Positions 11,607-24,954 of a stretch of 64,000 nucleotides of DNA are shown piece after piece. Each line of letters starts with the position of its first letter. Within the stretch, counting starts at the first letter, position 1. The notes beneath the pieces are model-generated. The model was not told the origin of the DNA, made no database searches, and worked only from the letters and a program-made list of their open reading frames with translations. This DNA comes from Anaeramoeba flamelloides (Eukaryota > Metamonada > Anaeramoebidae), in NCBI GenBank assembly GCA_027625915.1, contig JANTQA010000072.1, positions 806,001 through 870,000 of the forward strand, in the 5' to 3' direction. The translations under genes were made by a program, and so were the position numbers.

Positions 11607-12075
11607 AAGAAAAGAAAAGAAAAAGATGGCGAAAAATAAAAAAGAGTTTGAAAATAAAAATTGATACTATGAAAAAAGATGTGAAAAAATGAGTTTTTTT
11701 TTGTTCAAAGTTCCACCCTCATTTCCAAATCACTGAAAACGCATTTTTTGGCTTTATTTTGAGAATTTTTATCACTTATCTGGAAAAACTTATCCTTTAA
11801 AACTCTTTTGTATTACAAAGATTTAGTTTGGTCAAACTTGACCAATTACATTTAAAAAAAAACTCTGTGAGAAGTGTTTGTCTTTCTTGGGTTCTCGATC
11901 TAAAGCCATTTCTTATTTTGAGAGTTCTAAAATACTTTTTTTATGAAAAGAAAAACTCTTAACAATAACCGTATGAAAAGTCCAACGATTACATCAAATG
12001 TCAGACTCTCGTGTGAATTAAAAGGGGGTGGGGTGTTTTCCGTACAATTCTAGTGATGGTAACTCAAAAGTGAAC
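11607..12075. other. Spacer upstream of the Stealth gene
   Basis: Non-coding AT-rich spacer that should contain the minus-strand promoter of the Stealth gene. No specific motif was identified. Confidence 0.5.
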
Positions 12076-12622
12076 AATATTCACTCATCCCATTTTACTT
12101 TTTTTTTTTTTTTCAAAGAAAGTTTTCTGATAGAAATAAATGGAAATTTCACCTTCTATTTATTGGTTGATTCTTTTTTGTGTTTGGTTTTGAGTTATAT
12201 TAGACGAACTAAGAAATCCTTCATGAAACTGAGATTTAGGAATTAATAAATTGTTAATCAACCGAAATTTTTAGAGAATCATTTTGCAATTTCTTACAAA
12301 AAGATTACTCAATATACATATGATAAAAAATACTCAAATTCTAGGTTTATGTTTGTGAACTTGTTACTAAATATAAAAATATTCTATTCACTCTTTTTTT
12401 TACTGAAAAGTGTTCTTTAAATTTAATACAATTTCATTGATTAACAATTTATTAATTCTTAAATCTCAGTTTCATGAAGGATTTCTTAGTTCGTCTAATA
12501 TAACTCAAAACCAAACACAAAAAAGAATCAACCAATAAATAGAAGGTGAAATTTCCATTTATTTCTATCAGAAAACTTTCTTTGAAAAAAAAAAAAAAAG
12601 TAAAACCGGATGAATTGAATAT
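12076..12622. repeat. Recent foldback element, ~180-bp near-identical arms
   Basis: The arms at 12076-12260 and 12439-12622 are almost perfect reverse complements. The stretch containing GAAATTTCACCTTCTATTTA is identical in both. Outer ends diverge slightly (CTCATCCCATTTTAC against TTCATCCGGTTTTAC). The spacer is about 178 bp and non-coding. High arm identity implies recent origin or gene conversion. The open frame at 12028-12246 lies in the left arm and is not a gene. Confidence 0.85.
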
Positions 12623-13079
12623 ATTTCCAATTATTATTCAAATACAATTAAGATCTTATCAAATTTGTTACGTACTGAATAATAATGATATCACCTATCA
12701 CACTATTAATTGTTGACAACAAATGTTGAGTCAATACGTCTTGTTATTGAAAAATTGTAAAATCATCTTTTTTTTCAAAAAGTATTGATTCTATCAAAAA
12801 CCTTTTAACAAATCAAAATTTGCATTTTCACTACCTAAAGGTTAGAGAATCAAAATTTCTAAACTACTACACTAAGTTTCCAATTACTTTTCACATATAA
12901 AAAGTTGCATTTATGTGAATAATTTGACTTGGAAATCAGCGAATGTGAAAATGAAGTAAGAAGTAAACAAAATCGATTACAATTTTGGTTTTGTTTAGTT
13001 AAAGAAAATACAAAAAAGTTTTTTTTTTCTATTGATTTGGTTTAAATTTCTTTCAAATTAAAAAAAAATCTAAATTAAT

Positions 13080-13580
13080 TCTCTAGCGACTTCCAGTTTA
13101 TTTGATCCATACCCAAGGAGTGTACTTAAAACCAAAAAAAGGATATTGTGAAATTACCCTTCTTTTTATTCACAAAATCCAAATAACAAATAAAAAATAT
13201 TCGAGGATCTCTTAGACAAATAATCAAATAATAAAAAAAAAATTTCTTAGTTTTGTCCTGTCGAAAAAATCAATAAAAAAATTTTTTGAAAAGAATTCTT
13301 AATTCCCTAAAAATCCAAAATTATTAAAAAAAAAAATGAATTATTCTTTTTTGTGATTTTAAATATCTAAGGGTTAAATGTCTTCAATTTAAAAGAAATT
13401 CTTTTCTTTTAGTACAGAAACAATTTAATTCAATTTAATTAAATACATGATTATTTTGTCACACTCTAAATTTGACAAAGTAAGGTTTTTGTAACATTCT
13501 AGAGAATAAAATATCTCGATTGCAGAAATATGAAAAAAATGAAATCATAAAAAATTTACAAGATCTCAAAAAGAACAAAA
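13080..13580 (+). repeat. Dispersed repeat (inverted relative at ~18880-19340)
   Basis: It shares, in reverse complement, several landmarks with 18880-19340: ATTGTGAAATT, the tract AATTTAATT, CTAAATTTGACAAAGTAAGG and CAAGATCTCAAAAA. Weaker relatives of its right part lie at about 1600-1750 (direct) and 61130-61240 (inverted). It is non-coding. Confidence 0.5.
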
Positions 13581-13899
13581 GTTTGACACTTTGAAACTCA
13601 ACCCTTTGTCTTCAAAATTATAATTTATAACCTTTCAAATTGGCAATCAAGTATCTCTCTTTTTTTTTTTCTAAAATTATTATCTTTTTTCATTGTTGAT
13701 TTTTTAGAGATCGATTGGACTTTACAGGTTGATTGGTTTTTTGTTTTGGATCTAGCACTCATAAAAATTATTAAAATTTTTTTTTTCTCTTTTTCAACAA
13801 ATGTTATTTAACTGTTATATTTTAACTTTACTTTAATTTTCTACTTTTAAGGGAATATTAACTCTTTTTTTATTTTTTTTTTTAAAAAGTAATAGGCAA

Positions 13900-14640
13900 T
13901 TATTTTCACAGGATATAATTAAACCCAATAATCAAATCCATTTACTAACTAGAGTGAAAAGAATTATCAGTTTTAAAAAAAGTTCATTTTCTACAATTTA
14001 ATTATCAGAAAAAAGATCCGGATCCTTTTTGTTTGGAATTTAGGATCCTAACCTAAGAAAAAAATGACAATTTTATTTTTTTTTAGGAAATCCCACATTT
14101 ATTAATTTCTTGTGAGTTTTTATGAACAAATAACATTGGGAATTTAATTTTATTGTGAAAAATAAAATAAAAATAAATTAAATATTGAATCCTTGAAGAT
14201 CATATAAAATTCATCAATTAATTTTATTGACAAATATTTATTCAATATCTGGGAATTGAAAAAGATTTAATTATTTTTTTTGATCAATTTTTTAATGTAT
14301 AAAAAAGGAGATATAAAAATTAAAACCGGTTATTAAGCAATATCTATTATTTCTGTTTATTATTAGAATTTTTATTTTTATTTTAATTTTATTTGTTTTT
14401 AGGAAATATTTAAAAATTTGTGAACTAATAATAAAACCTAATGATAAATTTAATCTAAGAGTTATTGATCACTTATTGTAATAATTAAGGATGGGTAATT
14501 ATCCATTCAAAATGATCAAAGTAAAAAGAATTGTTTATGTTTAAAGTTGAATTTTAAAGGTATTTGTAAAAATATTTTGTGAGAATTTTTGGTTTAATAG
14601 TTTAATTTTTTTTTCCAATTTTTTTGTTCAAGAATTGAAA
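13900..14640 (+). repeat. Decayed dispersed repeat (copy at 44400-45180)
   Basis: It aligns collinearly with 44400-45180. Shared landmarks include GATCCTTTTT, TGAACAAATAACA and AAAATAAATTAAATA-type tracts, ending in a GAGAATTTTT motif. It is non-coding and clearly diverged. Confidence 0.5.
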
Positions 14641-15794
14641 AAAAAAAAGAAAAAACTTGGACCTATCTTCGATTCAACCAAAAATATTTTTTGTTTTTTT
14701 TAAAAGAATAATTTTTGGTTGATATAATTTTTTTTTGGATCAAAAAAAATTTCATCATAAAAATATTGTTAAATTAGCCCAAAACCTATCAACTATTAAA
14801 TCGCGGTTACCTTTTAATTGTGATATTTTGACATTTATCACAATTTTTAAGGATTATCTGAATTTTATGCTCGGTGGATACTATTTTTAAGTGTAGAAGC
14901 ATATTTATGGGCTTAAAAGAAACTTGATCTTATAGATCTTGCTAAATCTAAAATTTAGGGTGTTTTTTGGAAAATTTTGAGTTTGGCAAATCCATTTTTA
15001 GGTTGAATTTAACATCTTTGTTATTTTCTCTTGACAAATCTTGATAGTACTCTTGAAAATATAAAGAATTCCTGGCTTTCTTCTCTGGTATCTCTAAATT
15101 GGTTTTTTTGATACTGAAAAAAAATTTTTGGGTTAATTTTGTTCCGTTGGGTATTTATAAGCTAAGTGCATTGATTAGGTTTCTGGACTTTTTTTTTTTC
15201 GATCTTTGGGATCTTGAAACCCATTCTATTTCCTTTCCTTTTTTTTTTTTTGAGAGTTTTGTTAGGGGTAGTTGAGTAATTCTCCCAACAAAGTAACAAT
15301 ACCTCGAAATCAACTGATCGGGTTGTTTAACATTAGGTGGTGGTTTGAGAAACTTAACAAGCATTCCTTTAGTCAGGTGCCTTTAATATTTTTTACTTTT
15401 GTAATGCTATCTCAACCACAAACTTGATGAATTGGTAAAATAGAGAAATTTTAGTCTTTAATGGTAATTACTTGGATCTTTTTGTGTTGGGAAATGGGAT
15501 TTTAATTGTTGTTTCTATACCCTTTCTACACAACAAACCCAAAATATAAAATCCCAATTGATAGTTTTGTGTTCCTTTGAAAAAATGCTTTTTGTTTTTC
15601 CAAATTAAAAAAAAATAAAAGTTAGAACAAAAAATAAACAAAAAAAAAACTCTTTTGTAAATTATTTAAAGAACAAAACCAAATCAAGAATTCAAAATAG
15701 CATTACCAAAATTTCAGATCCTTCACTGAAAAGAAAAAAAAATTCCCTTCTTCAAATCCAAAGATTTTCTCTCAAAATTTTCGACTTCCAAAAT
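14641..15794. other. Gene-free spacer
   Basis: No convincing gene is present. One minus-strand ATG frame (15155-15364, 69 codons) is mostly low complexity in its second half and has no recognisable family, so it is not called. Confidence 0.5.
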
Positions 15795-15899
15795 GATATT
15801 GGGAAAATGTCACTCCACTTTATATTGAAGTATGTTAGAGATTGTGGTGAATGTAGCCACCCATGTGAAAAGAAAGTGGAGTGACATTTTCCTAATATC
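15795..15899. repeat. 27-bp inverted repeat (hairpin)
   Basis: The arms at 15795-15821 and 15873-15899 pair with a single mismatch around AATGTCACTCCACTTT, with a 51-bp loop. It may be a small foldback remnant or a cruciform. No function is assigned. Confidence 0.6.
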
Positions 15900-16232
15900 A
15901 AAAAAAAATAGCTTTTTATTTTTGCCTTGCTTTGTTGGGATTTTTCGAAAAGTTTTTGGATCAATAAATGATTTTAGTCAAAATCTTAAATTGCAAAATT
16001 GGCAATATTTTGACTTTCTCTCAATTCCTTGTATTATAAAGGTCTTAATCTATTTACTGTATTGTATTTCAATACCCACAGAGCATAAAATTCAGATAGT
16101 CCTTAAATAATTATTGTGAATTAATAGAATATCTTGATCTGTTATATTATCACGATAATATCAATTATTGTTGAATTTTCTCAAATATCGTAATTTCATC
16201 AAAATTATCTTACTTTTTTTTAACTTTATTGA

Positions 16233-16433
16233 TACAGTCAGTTTCACTTTTAAGGCACAAACTTGCAACGAAATTTAAGGCACAAAAAAATCTCAAATTA
16301 AGGCACAAATTTTGGAATTTAATTTTTTACAATTTATTTTAACTAGAATTTGAATTTTGTGCTTTAATTTGAGATTTTTATTGTGCCTTAAATTTCGTTG
16401 AAAGTTTGTGCCTTAAAAGTGAAACTGACTGTA
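16233..16433. mobile_element. MITE family 1
   Basis: A full copy running from TACAGTCAG to CTGACTGTA. About 80-bp terminal inverted repeats carry TTTAAGGCACAAA and AACGAAATTTAAGGCACA, separated by a short asymmetric AT-rich core. It lies in spacer. Confidence 0.95.
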
Positions 16434-17035
16434 ATAAAATATAGATATCATCAAACACCCTAAAGTATCCCGATTGGTTTTTTTTTTAATCTTTAGTAGA
16501 AGATCAAAATGAATATTGTTTTTTTTTTCTCAATGTGTGCCACTAATAATTTGGGTTTTGAAATTTTTAAGAAAATCTTTTTGATTTTTAAATCTAATTT
16601 TCAGGATGGTGTCAACAATTCTTTGGTTTGTATTATTCTTCTTAATTCTGATTTGTTCTCCAAAGATCATTTATTAAAAAATATTTGATATTTGAAAGAA
16701 ATTCTGATAAGCTTTGGCTGAAAAAAACTTTAGTTGTGTAACTTTTTAGGACTTTCGAAATTAAGGATAATTTTAAAAAGAGCAATACTGAGCCAAATTT
16801 CAAAATTAGGTGCAAACTTTTTTATTATTATTTTTTTCTTTTTTTCGTTTGTCTTTTCAAAAATAAAATAATTATACTATATTATTATTTATTAAATCTA
16901 AATTGGAATTATCTATAAACACTTTAGTAAAATACATTATTATTCAAAAAAAAAAAAAACAATTAAATAAATTTTTTCACGATGAAAAATTTTCCACTAT
17001 TTTTGAAATTAAGCTTATTCCATCCAGAAAAAGAT
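16434..17035. other. Gene-free spacer between MITEs
   Basis: AT-rich spacer with no gene or RNA signature recognised. Confidence 0.6.
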
Positions 17036-17237
17036 TACAGTCAGTTTCACTTTTAAGGAACAAACTTTCAACGAAATTTAAGGCACAATAAAAATCTCAA
17101 ATTAAAGCACAAAATTCAGCTTCTAGTAAAAATAAATTGTAAAAATTAAAATTACAAATTTTGTGCCTTAATTTGAGATTTTTTTTGTGCCTTAAATTTC
17201 GTTGAAAGTTTGTGCCTTAAAAGTGAAACTGACTGTA
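17036..17237. mobile_element. MITE family 1
   Basis: A full copy with TA at both ends. The left arm has AAGGAACAAA in place of AAGGCACAAA. Confidence 0.95.
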
Positions 17238-18739
17238 TGTGAAAAAAAGTTATTCTTTTAAAAAAACAACAAAAAAGATAGTTAATTAAAACAAAGATTA
17301 TTTCAAGATTTTTAAATCATTATTTTAATTTGGTAACAGATCAGATCGGTTCTTTAAGATTATAAATAATCTACAAAAGGAAAAGAAATACTTTCTGAGT
17401 TTATGTTGTTCTTATAAATTGTGTTGAATAAAAAGGTTCCTAAAACAACCTAATTTTCATATTTTCATTAAAGAAAATGCCTTCCAGATATCATATTTTC
17501 TATATTATATGAAAGATAAAAGGAAATTAATAACTTTTCAGAGGTTTTCACTCTAATGTAACCCAATTAACACTAATTATTAATATTTTGGGGAATAACT
17601 TTTCTTCTTTTTTTTCTCTTATCTTTGTATTATGTAAAAAGCCCAGAACTTGAGCTTAAAATTGTTTTATTTGATATTTCACCAATAAGAAGGGGGATTA
17701 CTCTTTCTATTTTTTGGATATTTAACTTTGAAGGTAATAATACCTAAAAAAAAAACAATAATTCTGTTTCTGTATTCAAGAGAATTGTTTAAATTTTAAA
17801 ATATAAGTTTGTTTTCAAAAAGTTTGAAATTTTTCAAATACATTGTCGAAATGGATTAACCTATTTCCAATAAAGTGGGGCAAATTTATTTTGAAATATC
17901 TCTTAAACTATATCGTAAAAAAAGCATTTAAACTTCCAAAATCATTAAATACCATTTATTGATTCTTGATAATAATTCAATTAGTTTCTTAGTATTGTAT
18001 TACATAAATAATAGATATTAAATTTTCTGATACCAATTTTATCTGATATTTCGAATCGTATGGAAATTTGTGTTTATTATTTTCTTTTTTATTGAAACCC
18101 TGTTTTTATAACTTTTTTAATCGCGATAACTTTCCAAATAGAATTGAAAAAATATAACCATATTTGACTGTTTAAAAAATCATTTGTGCTTTTTCAATAT
18201 TTTAATTTTTTTAATTGAAATTGGTAGTAAATTGTTTTCACCAAAAAAAGTGTGATTTTTTTTTCTTTTTTCAAATTTTTGGAAATATTTCCTCCAACAT
18301 ATTTTGAAATAAATACCTTAACTATTTATTCAATTGGTATTAAACTTAATTTGATATTGTCAATTAATGAATGGTGCCACTAACAAAGATTATTGTTTAT
18401 AAAATGTAAAAAAAAAATGTCAAACTTTTTTGGAAATACCTTATTGTGTTTGAATCATAAAATTTGTTTGCAATTTTATATTTGTAAAATAAAAAAAATG
18501 AAAAGCAAAAAATTATGACCTTAAACTACAAAAAATACCATGAATTTTAGAAAGACCACATGTCTTACAAACCTTTTAAGGACTTTTAGGTTTTTAGAAA
18601 CAATTCCAAACACTTTCAAACATTTATAAAGGGCGAAATGTGCTGTAAAGGTCTGAAGGCTTTAATAAGTCAAAATTTTGCTTTCAGGGTCTATTTATTA
18701 CGGTTAAAAATAATTCTCTGAAATGGATTAAAAAAATTT
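17238..18739. other. Gene-free spacer
   Basis: No protein-like frame is seen on either strand in this stretch, and no repeat that I could match elsewhere in the window. Confidence 0.6.
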
Positions 18740-19340
18740 CGTAATTTTTATAAGACTACTGAATACCATTCAAAAACCAACCAATATGAAGTGTGATCGA
18801 TCTCGAAAAATCAACAAACAAAAAAGAGGGAATTTTTAGAAAAAATTACCAATGAGCAACACTCAATTTCCTTTTTGAATGGTTGTGGTTTAGCATTTTG
18901 AAAACAATTGTGTTGATTCTCAAGTGTCTCTCGTTGACACTTTTTGAGATCTCTAAGATTTTTTTTTTCTCAAATGAGTTATTTTTTTATTAAGAATGTT
19001 ACGAAATCCTTACTTGGTCAAATTTAGTGGGTTACAAAATAATCACAAATTAGATTAAATCGAATTAAATTGTTTTTATCCTCAAATAAAACTATTTGTT
19101 TTAAATTAATAGAAATTAAACCCTTTGGAAATATAAAAAAAGAACAAGTAATTTTATTTTTAAATTTTGATTTATTGGAATCGAGACTAAAATGTTTTTA
19201 AACTTTTTTTTTGTATTTCATGTCAATTAGATCATATCAAGATTTGATTTTGTTTATTAGAATTTTGTCAATCAAAAAGGTGGCAATTTCACAATACATT
19301 TTTTAGGTTTCAAGTCGCACATTGATTATGGTTAAATCCA
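18740..19340 (-). repeat. Dispersed repeat (relatives at 13080-13580 and 60950-61250)
   Basis: Its left part (18740-19040) matches 60950-61250 in direct orientation, sharing AAAAATCAACAA, GACACTCAATTT-like and TTTTTGAGATCT landmarks. Its right part matches 13080-13580 in inverted orientation. It is non-coding. Confidence 0.5.
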
Positions 19341-19594
19341 CTGTAAACAAAAAGTACATTAAGGTGATTTCAAAAAAAAATAATTTTCTGTTTTTTTCGT
19401 GATAATATGGATTACTAGGATTTTATCTTTTTTCTCAATAAAGTGGACTTAATCAAGACTGTTAAATATTAACTTGAATTTATTGCTAAGATCGTGATAT
19501 GATATGTTATCATCAAAGCCTCTATTTTCTAAACTAATTTGAGCAAATGGGTATCAATATCGTTTATATTTAAGGTTAACATACTTTTATATAG

Positions 19595-19642
<48 letters not shown>

Positions 19643-21459
19643 GATTTAATTTTTTGAGTTGGGTTTTTGTCTTACATTGATTGTATAAACTCAATTATTT
19701 TCAAGGTGGTTCAGGAAGGTTTTAATCTACACAACACATCTTTTTCAAATTAAATCAGATAGAAAATCAAGAATTTTTACTATTTTTATTTTGCCAGTTA
19801 ATATGTTGTTTTAACAATGGGTGTTTCTAAGCTTATTGTTTTCTATTCTATTTCTAATATTAGGAACATTGAATTTTTTATCTTGGTTTTTAAGTTATTT
19901 TTAAAATAATAAAGTTTTCAGTTTCCAAAAAGATTTACAATGAAAAATTGAAAATGTCCAAAATTTATTATTCATTCATAGGGTTTATCTTAGATGAATA
20001 TAGTTTATATAGAGTAGTCGTCAAATAACCATGATTAAATATTAAGGGTTATTTCTGGATTTGTAGTTTATCCGGGATGAATTGTCACATAAATGTAATT
20101 TTTACTTTTGTTTGGTATTCTTTTAATAAAAAATTAAGTATTTGATTTTTAAGAAATTATGATGAAGGATACTGATAAATTCAAATAGGTGACTGTAAAT
20201 TTTTACTTCACTTTACATTTTACAAATTTTTTTTCCGTTAGATTTCAATTTCAGTATTTTATTGCTTTGAATCTAAATTAACTTTGTAAAATTAGTTGAT
20301 CTTCGAAATACTCGGTATAAAAACTGTTTGAAAAATTGAGTTGATAGATTTTCAAAAATCGAAATTGAATAAAAAGTTTAGTACATCTGTCTGAATTTAT
20401 CAGTAATGATGAAATTATAATCAAGATAATTGTAGTTATAAGTTACATTTCTTAGCAGCTTTTAATCTTCCCATTTGAATTCTGATAAACCTTAAAAAAT
20501 TAAAGTGATTTTGATCAGATTATACAAGTTTTTAAATAAATATTCGATTTTTCAAAAAAAAAAGTCACTTTTTATGAATGATTAATTTTTAATTCTCATC
20601 ATTTAAAGTCAAAAATTCTTATAATAACATTTGCTATTTGTTGCTAAATAAAGGGAACAAAATTTTGATTTAACTATCCCAAATTTAGATTATAAAATGG
20701 AAAATTTTTAATTCTAATGAGAAACTTAAATTATTAATTTGTCTTTGAGAATTCGAACTTTTGTGTTGTTTTTAATTCTTGTGAGGTATGTGTTATTTTT
20801 GGAAAGCCATATGATAATTTTGATCTTTTTTTTTTTCAATAAACAGTATCACTGGTCGGAAAATTTTAAAAAAAATTCTTTTGAAATGAACAAAAGAAAC
20901 ATATAGTAGTTTAATTTTTTTTTGATGTTTTCCCAATTTTAAATTTGATCGGGTTTTTTCTTCTTTTTTTATTATTATTATTTAAAATTTCAATAAAAAA
21001 GAATTTTTTTTCTTTCATTTTTTTTTTTTTTCATAATTTTTTAAACATTTCAAAAATGATGATTTTGAAAATAAAAAACAATGTTTATATAGTTAATTTG
21101 GTATATTGTATTCACCAATTTTTATCTATTTCTATTTTAATAAATTTTCAAATTCTAAATCAAAAAGAAATTATATAATTCCTAGGTATTTACTATGTAA
21201 AAATTAAAAATTTCCTTTTCAAATTTTATTTATTTTCCTCTGTTTATCCTCAGTAATTGAATTATTTATGTAAAAATATTTAAATTTTTTAAATTCAAGT
21301 AATAAAAAATTCATTCATGCCCCTTCTAATTTTTATTAGAATTGACATTCTAAATTGAGAAATCAAATAGTTTCTATACACTTATTCAATAAAAAATGAC
21401 TTTTATGAAGAATCTCATTCAAAGCGGAAAATAATACAGTTGAGATTTCTCATATTTTT
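19341..21459. other. Gene-free spacer with TA microsatellite
   Basis: A (TA)n run spans about 19600-19640. The rest is AT-rich spacer. The Phe/Ile-rich frame at 20945-21178 comes from poly-T tracts and is not a gene. Confidence 0.6.
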
Positions 21460-21770
21460 GGTTATTTTTGTATACTCTGTATACACAGAGGAAATCTTAG
21501 TATGGTAAAAAACTGAAATTTCCAGTGTATATACACAGGATAATACAAGTTTGAGGAATTAAGAATATTACTCTGTATATCCAGAGGAAAATTCCTCAAT
21601 TCTTCAAATAAATGAAATACCAGAGTATATACACGGTATAATATGCTTTTGTTAAATTCCAAATATTCCTCAGTCTAAACAGAGTATAATTTTCATTCAA
21701 TAAAAAGATAGAAATTACTTTGTATATACTTGGAAAAAATATCGGTCTAAATTTACGTTATAATTTTCAA
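21460..21770. repeat. Degenerate tandem repeat, GTATACAGAGGAA-type
   Basis: Four or more imperfect units carry variants of CTGTATATACAGAGGAAAT on both strands, spaced about 50-60 bp. The same core reappears in the tandem array at 47150-47480, so the two arrays are probably related. Confidence 0.5.
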
Positions 21771-21792
21771 GTATCAAACCATCAATAATAAC

Positions 21793-21993
21793 TACAGTCA
21801 GTTTCACTTTTAAGGCACAAACTTTCAACGAAATTTAAGGCACAATAAAAATCTCAAATTAAAGCACAAAATTCAAATTCTAGTAAAAATAAATTGTAAA
21901 AAATAAAATTCCAAATTTTGTGCTTTAATTTGAGATTTTTTTGTGCCTTAAATTTCGTTGAAAGTTTGTGCCTTAAAAGTGAAACTGACTGTA
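21793..21993. mobile_element. MITE family 1
   Basis: A full copy, TACAGTCAG to CTGACTGTA, marking the left edge of the dense MITE cluster (21.8-34.2 kb). Confidence 0.95.
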
Positions 21994-23109
21994 TGATTCG
22001 AAAAAATAAAGATTTAACCCGATATCTACAATTCTCCAACAAATTGAATTGTTGTATACTCTTCCCACGAAAACACTTTCAACAGTCTTTATTGTAGATG
22101 AATATATCTCAAATAAAAATTAATAATCAATTATTTCCAACAAATAAAGTTAACGGGAAAACTTTTTTCTTATTCCTAATTCTCGATTTTACGTTAATAA
22201 ACAATTTAATTATTCCACAAAATTACAACAAAAAGAAAAAAAACATATTAGTATATATTTTTTACGTAATCAGATTCTACCACTTTCATTACAAATCTAC
22301 AAAATCTGCCCAATCTAAAAATATTTTTTTAAGAAAGTAAAAATTATTTTTTTTATTTTAATTATTTAAAAAGAAAAAAAGATTTAATAGAGTATTTAAA
22401 AATCAAATTAATAAATAACAATAAATAAAAAACTATATTTTTTCAAATAATATTAGCGTATTTGCAGAAATCCAACTTATTCATGATTTTTTTTAATAAT
22501 TTAAATTCTATTTTGTTTTAGAAATGTAAAAAATATTAAATTAGTATATAATTAAATAGAGAATAAAAATATAAAAAAATAAATAAAATATTTTAATTGA
22601 TTAAAAGAATCAGAAAACAATAATGTATATTTTTAATAAATCAAAAAAGTATTTAGAGAGCTGCTTTGGAAATATTATCAGATATAAATTTATATGATAT
22701 TTCCATCATTTTTAAATGTTCACATATTACTTTCCAACTTATTTGAAAATTTGAAAACTTATTTTTTATCACAAAAAAGGTTATAAAATTAACAAACTTC
22801 AATAATAGTATTATTCAAGATAAATTAAATTAATTTCCAAATCAAGAGAAAACCCAAAAAATTAAGTTAAAACCAAATTTACTTTGTGGACTTAAAATGT
22901 TAAAGATACTTAATGAACAAAAAAATTCAAATCAAGATTCAAAACTCAAACTTAATTTTAAATAAAATATATTATGTAAACAATTCCATAAAATATACTC
23001 TAATTTGAGATTTTTTATTCCTAATAATTTGTTGACATAACAAGTCTTAATCTGGAACTGATTATTATAAATTATTCTCAACATATAATAAAATAACATA
23101 ACTTTTATA
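21994..23109. other. Spacer with one probable fossil MITE
   Basis: Gene-free. The segment 22880-23066 keeps blurred family-1 features: CTAATTTGAGATTTTTTATT and a right end near GGAACTGATTATTA. It is probably a much older family-1 copy. Confidence 0.4.
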
Positions 23110-23311
23110 TACAGTCAGTTACACTTTTAAGGCACAAACTTCCAGCGAAATTTAAGGCACAAAAAAATCTCAAATTAAGGCACAAAATTTGTAATTTTTA
23201 TTTTACAATTTATTTTACTAGAATTTCAATTTTGAGCTTTAATATGAGATTTTTTTTTTTGTGCCTTCAATTTCGTTGAAAGTTTGTGCCTTAAAAGTGG
23301 AATTGACTGTA
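23110..23311. mobile_element. MITE family 1
   Basis: A full copy with ends TACAGTCAGTTACAC and GAATTGACTGTA. Confidence 0.95.
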
Positions 23312-23546
23312 ATAATAATAAATAAATTAAACATACCGTTGAACATCTAAATTTTAGAAGATTAGTAAAATAAAATAAGCAAATATTTTAAAAATTTACA
23401 CATAAAAAATTGAGAAACTTACCATATGACGATACAAAGTATATTAAACATATCCACAGATTGAGATCCGAAATATCCAGAACATTATTTGTTTATTTTT
23501 CATTCAGTCTATTTTAGTAATTATATGATATTATTCGACATTAATA

Positions 23547-23747
23547 TACAGTCAGTTTCACTTTTAAGGCACAAACTTTCAACGAAATTTAAGGCACAAG
23601 AAAAACTCAAATTAAGGCACAAATTTTGGAATTTTTTTTTTTACAATTTATTTTTACTAGAATTTGAATTTTGTGCTTTAATTTGAAATTTTTATTGTGC
23701 CTTAAATTTTGTTGAAAGTTTGTGCCTTAAAAGTGAAACTGACTGTA
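23547..23747. mobile_element. MITE family 1
   Basis: A full copy with the central core in the TTTTTACTAGAATTTGAA orientation. Confidence 0.95.
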
Positions 23748-23917
23748 ATACAAAAAAATAAAATTTATTAAATAATATAACATTAAAAAAAAAAATAAAA
23801 CAGATACAAATATTACCAATGTTAAAAAAAAAAACACATTGATTGAGATTAGTGTGAATAGGATTCTTGTAAACAATAGAGTTTTTACAATTTTGATTAG
23901 AAAGTAAGAAGTACTCT

Positions 23918-24120
23918 TACAGTCAGTTTCACTTTTAAGGCACAAACTTTCAACGAAATTTAAGTCACAAAAAAATCTCAAATTAAGGCACAAAATTTGG
24001 AATTTTTTTTTTTTACAATTTATTTTTACTAGAATTTGAATTTTGTGCCTTAATTTGAGATTTTTTTTTGTGCCTTAAATTTCGTTGAAAGTTTGTTCCT
24101 TAAAAGTGAAACTGACTGTA
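23918..24120. mobile_element. MITE family 1
   Basis: A full copy. Only 16 bp separate it from the next one, so the two form a head-to-tail doublet. Confidence 0.95.
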
Positions 24121-24136
24121 TTTATCCAAATTTCGG

Positions 24137-24335
24137 TACAGTCAGTTTTCACTTTAAGGCACAAACTTTCAACGAAATTTAAGGCACAAAAAAATCTCAA
24201 ATTAAGGCACAAAATTCAAATTCTAGTAAAAATAATTGTAAAAAAAAAAATTCCAAATTTTGTGCCTTAATTTGAGATTTTTTTGTGCCTTAAATTTCGT
24301 AGAAAGTTTGTGCCTTAATAGTGAAACTGACTGTA
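24137..24335. mobile_element. MITE family 1
   Basis: A full copy with small differences near both ends (CAGTTTTCACTTTAAGG). Confidence 0.95.
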
Positions 24336-24349
24336 ATAATAAATATAAT

Positions 24350-24584
24350 TTATGATGAATGCCAATTCCACATTCCAGATACAAACTTTCAACAAAATTT
24401 ATGGTAAAAGAATAATATCAAACATTTTACTAGATTTCTTATTTTGATATTTAATTTGATATTCTTAATGTTCTATAAATTTTATTGAAATACTGTGATT
24501 TAACAGTGGAACCGAATATAATATAAAAAAAAATAGAATCATTTCCACTTTTTAAACACAAACATTCAACCAAAATTTAAGATA
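24350..24584. mobile_element. MITE family 1 fossils (one full, one half)
   Basis: At 24350-24525 a blurred full-length copy keeps ACAAACTTTCAACAAAATTTA and a GTGGAACCGA right end. At 24540-24584 half an arm (TTCCACTTTTTAAACACAAA) abuts the next copy. Both are old relative to their neighbours. Confidence 0.5.
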
Positions 24585-24787
24585 TACATTCAGTTTCACC
24601 TTTAAGGCACAAACTACCAATGAAATTTAAGGCACAAAAAAATATGAAATTAAAGCATAAAATTTGGATTTTTTTAATTTTTACAAATAATTATTCTCGA
24701 ATCCAAATTTTGTGCTTTAATTTGAGATTTTTTTATTTAGTCTTAAATTTTGTTGATAATTTACCTCTAATAGTGGAACTGACTTTA
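24585..24787. mobile_element. MITE family 1, moderately diverged
   Basis: Ends are TACATTCAGTTTCACC and GGAACTGACTTTA. It has more substitutions than most copies in the cluster. Confidence 0.85.
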
Positions 24788-24789
24788 AA

Positions 24790-24945
24790 TAAAATCAAAT
24801 TAAGACACAAAATTCATAATCCTAGTTAAATAATTTTTGTTAAAAAAACAATTCCAAAAAATGTACCCTAATTTGAAATTTTTTTTGTGCCTTGAATTTA
24901 GTTGAAAGTTTATATCTTAAAATTAGAACTGAAAGATTCTATGTC
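24790..24945. mobile_element. MITE family 1, partial fossil
   Basis: The right three-quarters of a copy remain: AAATCAAATTAAGACACAAAA, then TTGTGCCTTGAATTTAGTTG and AGAACTGA. The left end is missing. Confidence 0.6.
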
Positions 24946-24954
24946 AGTTGGTGA

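Noticed and set aside
15155-15364. 69-codon minus-strand ATG frame
   Set aside because: The first 40 residues look passable but the rest is Lys-run low complexity; no family, no flanking exons found. Left uncalled.
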